A DNA stretch of 8,562 nt from Bacteroidales bacterium. GTDB lineage: Bacteria > Bacteroidota > Bacteroidia > Bacteroidales > Muribaculaceae. The translations under genes and the position numbers were made by a program. The notes below the pieces were generated by a model, which was not told where the DNA came from, searched no databases, and saw nothing but the letters and a program-made list of their open reading frames with translations. The stretch covers positions 1-8,562 of the forward strand of contig JAAVGX010000030.1 of NCBI GenBank assembly GCA_014800065.1, given 5' to 3'. Positions 1 through 6,317 of this stretch are shown one piece after another; the first letter of the stretch is position 1; the number at the start of each line of letters is the position of its first letter.

Positions 1-318
1 GATTGTGTCGTGCGTGGCCGGAACGGTCACGGGGATTGGTGTGGTTTTATTCTCCAGCCAATGCGTTAAAGTCCCGTCAGGGTTGACGGTTGCTTCGGAA
101 ATGGCTGCATCTGTTTCGAGATGTGAGGTGCTGTCCGGGATGGTATGGCGGACGCTCTGTTGCGGAAGTGTGGCGTGAACGACATCGAGCGTGACGTGAT
201 GAACGGTGCGTGTAGTGGTCGCGGTCTGGACCGGCACCACGATGGGTGACGTAGTTCGCTTGGAACTGCATCCTGCCATGAAAAGGAGCAGTATCAGAAT
301 CAGGAGTGAGTGTTTCAT
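1..318 (-). CDS. Phage lipoprotein, o-spanin-like candidate (3' part missing)
   Basis: A reading frame opens with ATG at 318-316 and stays open for 106 codons to the window edge, so the C-terminus is missing. The protein starts M-K-H-S, followed by a strongly hydrophobic run (residues 5-15) and then M-A-G-C with the cysteine at residue 17. This is a type II lipoprotein signal, with a somewhat unusual Met at -3. After the Cys come S/T/V-rich segments, then DSTSHLETDAAISEA (about residues 74-88) and DGTLTHWLENK, a pattern I recall from small lipoproteins next to endolysins in Bacteroidales phages. The ATG overlaps the stop of the peptidase gene as ATGA, so translation is probably coupled. Expected location is the periplasmic face of the outer membrane. 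The role as outer-membrane spanin is inferred from position and lipobox; it could instead be another lysis or superinfection-exclusion lipoprotein. Confidence 0.8.
   Translation of the reverse strand, partial: MKHSLLILILLLFMAGCSSKRTTSPIVVPVQTATTTRTVHHVTLDVVHATLPQQSVRHTIPDSTSHLETDAAISEATVNPDGTLTHWLENKTTPIPVTVPATHDTI
315..318 (-). promoter_or_regulatory. ATGA start/stop overlap (peptidase to lipoprotein)
   Basis: The minus strand reads ATGA at 318-315. The ATG begins the lipoprotein and the TGA (317-315) ends the M15 peptidase. Such four-base overlaps usually mean translational coupling by re-initiation. No separate ribosome binding site is evident. Confidence 0.75.
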
Positions 319-716
319 CGGATTCGTTTGATTTCGTGCCGGAGGTCGGCAGGGTTATAGCTGATGTGTACCCATGCGAAGTTGTGTTCGTCGATGAGTT
401 GGGTGAACGGAAGACCGAGGTCGAGCACGAGCTGGAACAGCCGTCGGTTGTCTACTACATTGCCGGTGCTGATATCGGCGGCTTGCCCGAACAGGTGATG
501 GGAGTTATTAACCCCTCCTACGGCTCTGTTGAGCGCGGGGCAACGGTAACCGCTGGTGACGGTGAGCGGACGACCCCACGCTTCACGCAGTGGGTCGAGG
601 ACGTTGTCGACCAACGCCACCACCGAGGGCTTGATGCTCTCGGGGATGGTGTTGTTGATGCGCATGCGCGTGGCGGTGTCGCTTCGGGTGAATTCTTCAA
701 GGGTGAAGTATTTCAT
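315..716 (-). CDS. Endolysin, peptidase M15 family (D-Ala-D-Ala carboxypeptidase-like)
   Basis: This 133-aa protein is a probable zinc-dependent peptidoglycan peptidase that cuts peptide stems during host lysis. Residues 53-58 read VTSGYR, the conserved stretch before the active site. Residues 72-81 read SHHLFGQAAD, matching the M15 signature SxHxxGxAxD with His74 and Asp81 as zinc ligands. His117 in WVHISY is the expected third ligand, and Asp109/Glu110 lie where the catalytic acid should be. The length fits the single-domain M15 enzymes of Bacteroidales phages; no cell-wall-binding domain or signal peptide is seen, so export needs help from a holin. The frame extends upstream to an ATG at 821, but I chose 716 because it gives the family-typical MKYFTLEEF start and overlaps the previous stop as ATGA. 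The alternative start would add 35 residues of unrelated composition, read inside the upstream gene. Confidence 0.93.
   Translation of the reverse strand: MKYFTLEEFTRSDTATRMRINNTIPESIKPSVVALVDNVLDPLREAWGRPLTVTSGYRCPALNRAVGGVNNSHHLFGQAADISTGNVVDNRRLFQLVLDLGLPFTQLIDEHNFAWVHISYNPADLRHEIKRIR
713..716 (-). promoter_or_regulatory. ATGA start/stop overlap (membrane protein to peptidase)
   Basis: The minus strand reads ATGA at 716-713. The ATG starts the M15 peptidase and the TGA (715-713) stops the membrane coiled-coil gene. This supports the shorter peptidase start and suggests coupled translation of the lysis genes. Confidence 0.75.
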
Positions 717-1129
717 TCGGTGATCTGTTTTTGTGAGTGGTACTGTTCTTTCGTAAGCCCTTCCTTGGGTGGAGTGTGGGCGTTGGGAGGTGTGCGAAAG
801 GGGCAGGGCTTGTCGTTGCACCGCACCTCTACCAATTCAAGTTCCAGAGCTGCGATTCGCTTCAAATATCCGATTTCCTTTTCGGCATTTTCCCGGGTGA
901 GGTCGAGCACCTCGGTATTGAGACGACGTACCAGTTGCGTTTGCTCGTCGAAGCGAACTTCCTTTTCCTCGAGTTGCTTTTGGAGGAATATGTTTGTTTC
1001 ACTAAGGAGCTTAAATTCATCGGCACGTGCGACGCGCTTCCGGTTGAACACCCATTTGATGAAATCTGAGCCTCCGAGGGCTCCGAGTAAGGTGAGCAGG
1101 AGCTGCCACCATTGCATTGTCAGTTCCAT
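713..1129 (-). CDS. Membrane-anchored coiled-coil lysis protein (holin- or i-spanin-like)
   Basis: This 138-aa protein has one hydrophobic segment near the N-terminus (about residues 6-24, rich in Trp, Leu and Gly), then a basic patch (K25 to R35), then a long heptad-like helix (about 37-102) with charged Lys/Glu/Arg faces, and a C-terminal tail with Cys104 and Cys109 (CNDKPCPFR) and prolines. I recall similar proteins just upstream of M15 endolysins in Bacteroidales phages. Its place in the lysis cassette and single anchor suggest an inner-membrane spanin or a holin-like protein. The basic patch after the membrane segment favours N-out/C-in topology, which fits a cytoplasmic coiled coil better than a classical i-spanin, so the function is unsettled. 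ATG at 1129 follows the previous stop by three bases; Met5 (1117) is an alternative start. Confidence 0.82.
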   Translation of the reverse strand: MELTMQWWQLLLTLLGALGGSDFIKWVFNRKRVARADEFKLLSETNIFLQKQLEEKEVRFDEQTQLVRRLNTEVLDLTRENAEKEIGYLKRIAALELELVEVRCNDKPCPFRTPPNAHTPPKEGLTKEQYHSQKQITE

Positions 1130-1132
1130 ATG

Positions 1133-1600
1133 TCAGGGATCATGAGTTAATCTTAAGGTGGGTCGTCGACGGCTGTAAAGGAGTCGTTCTGCTCCAGCCA
1201 AGAACTCAACTGCCTGCTCCGAGTAGTCAGGGGCTTCGGCCTTGTTGGCGAATTTAAACCAACCGGCCAGAATGTTTGCCACGAAGTAACTGCGAATAGC
1301 TTTCTCCACTGATGGAGTCAACACCGGGTCGAATCCTGCACTGACTTCTATTTTAAAGCTGTGACCATCATCCATGGGTGATGATTCAGTTAGCAATTCT
1401 TTAAGCCACTCCTCGATAGCTACTACTGACTCGACCCACAACCGATGGAGGTCTTCCAGATTATAATCGGTAGCGAAAATGCGTTCACGCGGATCGGCCT
1501 CCTGCTCTGTGGGGATTGTTTTTGCGCCCACATAGTCGGTTGCTTTAGCTACCTCTTCCAGTACGTCGTCGCGACTGATATTGATGTTAATTATGTTCAT
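1133..1600 (-). CDS. Conserved phage protein of unknown function (155 aa)
   Basis: I cannot assign a function. The N-terminal half (about residues 10-70) is acidic and mostly helical in appearance. A short segment SFKIEVSAGFDP (81-92) looks like a beta strand and turn, followed by LTPSVEKAIRSYFVANILAG (94-113) and WFKFANKAEA. The end is basic (LLYSRRRP at 140-147). The RSYFVA...WFKFANK part resembles, from memory, small proteins found between fibre and lysis genes in Bacteroidales phages, which suggests a virion or assembly role. No signal peptide or membrane span is visible. The start overlaps the end of the upstream gene by 14 bases, and the stop lies three bases before the next ATG, so it is expressed as part of the same unit. 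Confidence 0.8.
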   Translation of the reverse strand: MNIININISRDDVLEEVAKATDYVGAKTIPTEQEADPRERIFATDYNLEDLHRLWVESVVAIEEWLKELLTESSPMDDGHSFKIEVSAGFDPVLTPSVEKAIRSYFVANILAGWFKFANKAEAPDYSEQAVEFLAGAERLLYSRRRPTLRLTHDP

Positions 1601-2153
1601 TCTGAGATGATTCTTCGACGGTTTGATCTTCCTCTGAGTCAGTGCCCATAGCCTTCTTGGCGGCTGCTTTGGCTTTTCTCATGTTTTCTAAATGTTTTCG
1701 GTATTCTATTTCCTCTTCAACGTTAATCCCTCGGGAATCTGCGTAATTTTCAAAAGCTTCTTTGCGCTGCTGCTCGGTGAGGGTGAAGCTTCCGTTTGCT
1801 TTTACGAAGCTGAAGATTTTACTAATGTATTTATGGCGGTCATCCAATTTTTCTAAAAGGACCTCTAAGGGCATAATGTCCTCCACTGTAGCGCCCATTT
1901 CTGCAGCGACCTCAGGGACAAGAAACTTACCAATAAGAAGCGCATCACCACTTTCGATGGTCTTTTGCACCATCTGCCCAATCGGCTCACGAACATATGT
2001 AAAAATACAAACGCCACGTATCGAAATTTCTTTTCGCCATTGTAATGAACCACCGGGTTCTACAAATTCCACATAGTCCGTATCATGGCCTCGAAAGCCA
2101 TCAATGTCCGAAAAGAAAGCTTTGCTACCCACTAAAATTTTTTTATTGTTCAT
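1587..2153 (-). CDS. Nucleotidyltransferase-fold-like phage protein
   Basis: The first 30 residues carry ILVGSKAFF (6-14) and DTDYVEF (24-30). GS at 9-10, a 13-residue spacer and D24-T25-D26 match the hG[GS]x(9-13)DhDh signature of the polymerase-beta-like nucleotidyltransferase superfamily. The following predicted strand (about ISIRGVCIFTY) has no obvious acidic residue where the third metal-binding carboxylate usually sits, so catalysis is doubtful. The rest is mainly helical and ends in an Ala/Lys-rich helix and an acidic, Gln/Ser-rich tail, probably disordered. I recall homologues starting with the same GSKAFFS motif in Bacteroidales phages, without knowing a function. It lies 12 bases after the fibre gene and overlaps the next gene by 14. 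Composition is AT-rich, like the fibre tip. It could be a virion accessory enzyme, a host-modifying enzyme or a fold-only scaffold. Confidence 0.8.
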   Translation of the reverse strand: MNNKKILVGSKAFFSDIDGFRGHDTDYVEFVEPGGSLQWRKEISIRGVCIFTYVREPIGQMVQKTIESGDALLIGKFLVPEVAAEMGATVEDIMPLEVLLEKLDDRHKYISKIFSFVKANGSFTLTEQQRKEAFENYADSRGINVEEEIEYRKHLENMRKAKAAAKKAMGTDSEEDQTVEESSQNEHN

Positions 2154-2165
2154 AGCTTATGTAAT

Positions 2166-5100
2166 TTATAATCCTAATAACTTACTTACAGGGGCAACCA
2201 CAATATTGCCATCATTTTTCAATAATGCAATCTGAAGCTCAAAATCTGAACATTCAAAAGAAATTGGGGTTGGGTATTTTTCTCCACCGCCAATGAAATA
2301 TGGCATTATTTTGGCGTTTTGTGCATCAGTTTGTAGAAGAATACATTCACTACAATCACCTATTTCTAAGCTATGGCAATACGAGTTTTTACCACTCTTT
2401 ATGTGAGAGCATGAATCACCTATGGTGCAGCGTACGGCTTCAAAAAGATTAATCTCTTTGCAGTCGCTTCCTATTACTGTGGAGTAACCTGTTTGAATTA
2501 TTATGTCGCGACAATTAGCACCTATTTTCACATAATTAGTTTTACTGTAGTAATACCCGAAATTGATATATTCACAGTTACTTCCTATTTGGTTACCCGG
2601 TCCATTAATGTAACATAAACGGCAATTATCACCGAATACATTGTCTGGGCCACAAATGTGGAATCCGGCACAATACGCTTTTATAGTATTTCCTTTTCCA
2701 GGAACTTGAGACTCTCTGTAAGCAGTTGGCGAAATCTGAATTCCAAAGCATTCATGACCTATTACATTGTCGCTACAAAAATCCTCAATAACGATTCCAT
2801 CACAACCTGTAGAAATCTTATTTGAATCAGCGTGTATTCCAATAATTATATCTCGGCAATTAGAGGAAATAGTGTTGTCACTTCCTGCTATAGTCATATT
2901 ATAGCATTGTGCGCCAATGCTATTGTTGCATAAATATTTATTAGGTGGAATATTTCCGTCCACACCCAAGTTTATGCTATTCACGCATACAATGTTATTC
3001 AACCACTGCGTGAGAGTTTCGCTCCGAATTACAGCATCAAGGTTGTTAAAGGTTCTTGTACGGTAAGCGTCAATCTTATTCTCAGCACAATGGTTACTCT
3101 CATTATAGCTAAGCTTAGCATAATCCATACTACCATCAAGAACCTCTGGTAATTGCTCAGGGTGCTTCTCGTCATAATTGTAGATGCTAAACGTATAAGC
3201 CCAGACACATCTCGATTCGTTTATATCAACTTCATTATATGTATTAAACTCAGTGTTAAAACCAAAGAGATAGCCATTCATTATGTTTAAGCCAAAATCA
3301 GTATCTTGTATCCCATAGCGTTTGAACTGAACGTTCTTAAAGTCGTAGGGGCAATCATTGCTGAATTCATCGATAAGCCGATAAATTACGCCTTTGCCGT
3401 TTTCTGTGTCAGCCCATCCGAAACGCGTGGTATTATTGTCAAGACAGTACCATACCTTCCACGCTGAAAGATTTGCGTTCCTGAAGTATGCATCGTCCTT
3501 ATGAGCTAGTGCCATAGCCTCTTCGGAGAGTTCACCCTTGTCTGTCGCCAGCACAATGAGGTCAAACTGATGTCCGGCGCTGCGGGCTTCGGGGTCGTTA
3601 GCTACGGTGGTAACGAAGTCGGTAATGCGGTAACGTGCGCCCGGGATCAACCTATTGGTATCGCGCCACCATTTTAGGTCTGAATATGTGGTTTCGATAA
3701 AGAATGCGTCCTTGAGAATATCTGTAAGCGAAACAAGCTCATTGTCCTGGATGATGAATATTTCCCCTAACAGAGTGTAGTAGCCGGTGGTGATTGCCTG
3801 ATAATCGCAATTATAGGCTTCCTCGCCATATCCGTAGTACTCGTCATCGCCATAACATTCGAACATCACACCGCCCTCATCATTGTCGATGAGCCATACG
3901 CCCTGTGTCGGTTCCGGGTCGCCGGTCCGTAGGCGCCCATCGATGGGTAGGAATGTTGGCAACGCCTCCATGCGCTTATCCATCTGCTCAACCGTGGGCT
4001 GCAGAAGCTCCACCTGCCCGCTGATGTTTTCAACCTCTGCTTCTACGTCCTTGAGGTCTTTGCCGAATTGATGTACATGCTCAAGAGCCTCGGAGCTTAC
4101 CTTTTCGGCGCTCTTTGCACAACTCTCCGCCAAGGATGCCGAGCGTTCTGCCAAGAGTGCTGTCTCATTAGCTGCCTTGGCGGTGCTCTTTGCTTCCGAT
4201 GCCACGGCCATGGCATTGTGCACCTCATCCATTACGCATGGAGGAATCTGTTCCACGGGAACGTGTCCGTCTTTGTCCAATATTGCAAAGCCTCCGGGGG
4301 CACCTTTTCCGTTTTTGAAACACTCAACTGCGTCGGTAGCTTTTTCGGAAGTCAGTCGCGCTTGCTCCGCTATTCCCTCCAACTGCTTGAGGTTCCCGCT
4401 TAAGGTGGTGGCTAATCGGTCAATGTTAGTCCTTACTTCGTCAGCGTTATTACTTGCGGTGTGGGCAATGCTTAGGGCATCGGTGGAGTTGCGGAGGGCG
4501 GAATTGATGGCAGTGCCGTGGCTTTTGCACTCACATTCTACTGCTGCCACACGACTGGGAAGGTCTCCCAGGTCCAGCACGGGCAGATCGTTGCGCAGCT
4601 GTTCTATCTCACCCTTGGTGTCGTTTACGGTTGTGCGCAAATTATTTAGGTCCGCAATGCAGTCCTCGGCCATCTCCCTGATGCGCTTGTAGTCGTTCCG
4701 GTCGGGCAGATCCTGAGTGGCGCGATAAGCTTCGAGTGCTAACGATCCTGCATTGTCTAAGTCCGACCGCACTGTTGTCAGCTCCTTGCGGATTTTATCC
4801 AGACTCTCATCGATTCTGCTTTCCAATTCTTCCAAATCGATCTCGCCAACGGCATCGTCGGCAATACTCATTGCCTGTTTTACCTGCTCCTGCACAGTTG
4901 TCATGGACGAGTTCAGCTTTTTGATGCTGTCGCCTATCCGCGACACGGTGTCATCCAACTCACGATGGGTGTCTTCGATATGGTTAAATATGTCATTGTA
5001 AGCGTTTTCTGCCGTTTCGGAGGTTTTAGAGAGTGTACCTTCGACATTTGTAAGGGTTGCCTTGGCCGTTTTAAAATCTTTCTCCAGCAGATGCAGATCG

Positions 5101-5642
5101 CCTTCAAGTGATTGTATTGTTTCTGCTTTCAAGATGTTTAGATCCCATTCCACCCTATTGATTCCCGATTTATTTTCGGCTTGGCCGGCCTCCAAAGCGT
5201 CAATCCGTTCGCCCATCTGATATTCCACTCGCAAAATGTTATCTTCATTGGCACGGTCGGCCTCACTCATTCTGATGATATGTTCGGTAACGTTATCGAG
5301 AGCCTCTTCATAAACCTGTCCGGGCACCTGAAGAATGGGGCGCTTGCCTGTATTGTACCATCCTTCATTGCGAACGGCGTAGATGGTAGTATTTACATCT
5401 TCGCTTTCGCCCACTACAGCCCACCAGCCCTCTTCGGGGCGTGGATAAGCGTCTTTGAGTGCCTCGGCGCTGATGAAGTAGCCTTTGTGACATCCCACCA
5501 GGTTCGGCGCGTCCAGGAATCCGTCAACACGCAAGCTACGTTTGATGCGGGCTTTGCCGTTTACGGTAGCATCTCCACCCACTGATAGGTGGCGACCTAC
5601 GGTTGCATCCCCCTGAAAAGCATTATTGTTTACATCACTCAT
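2166..5642 (-). CDS. Large fibre / receptor-binding protein with beta-helix tip
   Basis: This 1158-aa protein is the likely adhesion fibre. Residues about 10-45 hold short Gly/Val repeats (GDATVGRHLSVGG, then GDATVNGKA) leading to a small aromatic module (about 50-100; WWAVVGES, GWYNTGK), probably the virion-attachment end. Two heptad-rich coiled coils follow (about 110-440 and 470-560), separated at about 446-468 by GAPGG and LDKDGHVPVEQIPP, a joint known in many phage fibres. A second aromatic module starts near 570 (GDPEPTQGVWLID). A central domain (about 640-780; RLIPGARYRITDF, SAGHQFDLIVLA, GKGVIYRLIDEF) resembles one I recall in Bacteroidales phage fibres. Residues about 905-1110 are Cys-bearing beta-helix-like repeats, then a 45-residue end. 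Start at 5642 follows an A-rich 24-base gap. Base composition falls sharply beyond about residue 780. Whether it sits on tail or head is not shown. Confidence 0.9.
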   Translation of the reverse strand: MSDVNNNAFQGDATVGRHLSVGGDATVNGKARIKRSLRVDGFLDAPNLVGCHKGYFISAEALKDAYPRPEEGWWAVVGESEDVNTTIYAVRNEGWYNTGKRPILQVPGQVYEEALDNVTEHIIRMSEADRANEDNILRVEYQMGERIDALEAGQAENKSGINRVEWDLNILKAETIQSLEGDLHLLEKDFKTAKATLTNVEGTLSKTSETAENAYNDIFNHIEDTHRELDDTVSRIGDSIKKLNSSMTTVQEQVKQAMSIADDAVGEIDLEELESRIDESLDKIRKELTTVRSDLDNAGSLALEAYRATQDLPDRNDYKRIREMAEDCIADLNNLRTTVNDTKGEIEQLRNDLPVLDLGDLPSRVAAVECECKSHGTAINSALRNSTDALSIAHTASNNADEVRTNIDRLATTLSGNLKQLEGIAEQARLTSEKATDAVECFKNGKGAPGGFAILDKDGHVPVEQIPPCVMDEVHNAMAVASEAKSTAKAANETALLAERSASLAESCAKSAEKVSSEALEHVHQFGKDLKDVEAEVENISGQVELLQPTVEQMDKRMEALPTFLPIDGRLRTGDPEPTQGVWLIDNDEGGVMFECYGDDEYYGYGEEAYNCDYQAITTGYYTLLGEIFIIQDNELVSLTDILKDAFFIETTYSDLKWWRDTNRLIPGARYRITDFVTTVANDPEARSAGHQFDLIVLATDKGELSEEAMALAHKDDAYFRNANLSAWKVWYCLDNNTTRFGWADTENGKGVIYRLIDEFSNDCPYDFKNVQFKRYGIQDTDFGLNIMNGYLFGFNTEFNTYNEVDINESRCVWAYTFSIYNYDEKHPEQLPEVLDGSMDYAKLSYNESNHCAENKIDAYRTRTFNNLDAVIRSETLTQWLNNIVCVNSINLGVDGNIPPNKYLCNNSIGAQCYNMTIAGSDNTISSNCRDIIIGIHADSNKISTGCDGIVIEDFCSDNVIGHECFGIQISPTAYRESQVPGKGNTIKAYCAGFHICGPDNVFGDNCRLCYINGPGNQIGSNCEYINFGYYYSKTNYVKIGANCRDIIIQTGYSTVIGSDCKEINLFEAVRCTIGDSCSHIKSGKNSYCHSLEIGDCSECILLQTDAQNAKIMPYFIGGGEKYPTPISFECSDFELQIALLKNDGNIVVAPVSKLLGL
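2305..2930 (-). repeat. Imperfect protein repeats encoding a beta-helix-like fibre tip
   Basis: About eleven degenerate repeats of 16-25 residues follow the pattern N-x-I-G-x-x-C-x-x-I-x-I, for example NSIGAQCYNMTI, NTISSNCRDIIIG, NVIGHECFGIQI, NQIGSNCEYINFG, VKIGANCRDIIIQ and TVIGSDCKEINL. Each coil contributes one Cys at the same phase, so the cysteines would stack if the region forms a parallel beta-helix. The repeats are degenerate at DNA level. Boundaries are approximate. Several coils carry longer loops (for instance the SPTAYRESQVPGKG insertion), which could be receptor contact sites. Confidence 0.75.
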
Positions 5643-5666
5643 CTCTAAATAGTTTTAATTTTGATG

Positions 5667-6302
5667 TTAATTACTCAAGAGCTGCGTGCTCAAGGTTGAG
5701 AACCTTTCGGCTAATTGTGGTTCGCCAAGTGTTTCCATGGTCAATGCACTTAAGGCATATATGAATGCGCGGTAGCATTGCTCCGGAATTTCGATGGCAT
5801 TGTTCTGTACTTGCGGTATGGGGTGATACGCTGCCTGTACAATTTTGGCCTGATTGGTATGGCACGACCAGAACTCAAGAATAAGCCCTTCCCCTCGAAG
5901 CGTCACGGCTACTACGGGATTTTGGGGGTTGCCACGGAGGCCTTTGCACCTGCTGAACTGAAGGTTGTAAGCCGGGTCTGCATTGGAGATTGCCCGGCTT
6001 ACAGGGCGCTCCCAATCGCTCATACGGAAGACAATCAGCCGAAGGAAGTCCTCGGGCAGGTGCAGCCATCCGGAATTGTTCTTTTGCCATGCGATAGAAT
6101 TACCAAAATGGTATCCACCATCGAGCATCTGTACCGGTGCGACCGACACAACAATCCGGGCCGCCTCCGGTACCTTGGATTCAATTATGGTGTCCAACCC
6201 CAGTGTATCTTCATCGGCATTGTCGCTCAGGAAGGTGTCCTGTTCGTTTTGGTCGATGGCTATGCGCACTTGGCGCACTATGTCAGACAGACGATAGAGC
6301 AT
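5667..6302 (-). CDS. Putative head-tail connector / adaptor protein
   Basis: This 211-aa protein starts MLYRLSDIVRQVRIAIDQNE and then has an acidic stretch leading to a helix (I39-E46) and AARIVVSVAP (47-56). A central LPEDFLRLIVFRMSDWERP segment (82-100) and a helical C-terminus (ALSALTMETLGE onward) complete it. From memory, this pattern occurs in proteins encoded just after the capsid gene in Bacteroidales phages, where the position and helical build suit an adaptor (gp6-like) that attaches to the portal ring. No signal peptide, membrane span or catalytic motif is seen. It follows the 187-aa gene by 15 bases and precedes the fibre by 24 bases, so the operon goes straight from connector to fibre. 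The connector call is inference from family memory and position; that it is a real virion-module gene is much surer. Confidence 0.82.
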   Translation of the reverse strand: MLYRLSDIVRQVRIAIDQNEQDTFLSDNADEDTLGLDTIIESKVPEAARIVVSVAPVQMLDGGYHFGNSIAWQKNNSGWLHLPEDFLRLIVFRMSDWERPVSRAISNADPAYNLQFSRCKGLRGNPQNPVVAVTLRGEGLILEFWSCHTNQAKIVQAAYHPIPQVQNNAIEIPEQCYRAFIYALSALTMETLGEPQLAERFSTLSTQLLSN

Positions 6303-6317
6303 TGGCTCGACTGGTTG

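Noticed and set aside
717..821. Upstream extension of the M15 peptidase frame
   Set aside because: The extra 35 residues lie within the preceding gene and look unlike the family, while ATG at 716 gives a typical start and an ATGA overlap.
306..1145. A 279-codon plus-strand open frame
   Set aside because: It is antisense to the M15 peptidase and the membrane coiled-coil gene, both backed by motifs and ATGA overlaps; the product is Ser/Arg-rich shadow sequence.
2305..2930. CRISPR-like or tandem DNA repeat
   Set aside because: The periodicity is at protein level only; DNA units are degenerate, unequal in length and inside one long reading frame.
2166..3300. Diversity-generating retroelement variable region in the fibre tip
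   Set aside because: No reverse transcriptase, template repeat or C-type-lectin-like ending is visible; the repeats are explained by a beta-helix.
4068..4692. Overlapping plus-strand open frames of 111 and 171 codons
   Set aside because: They are antisense to the coiled-coil part of the fibre; open antisense frames are common opposite Ala/Glu/Lys-rich coding sequence.
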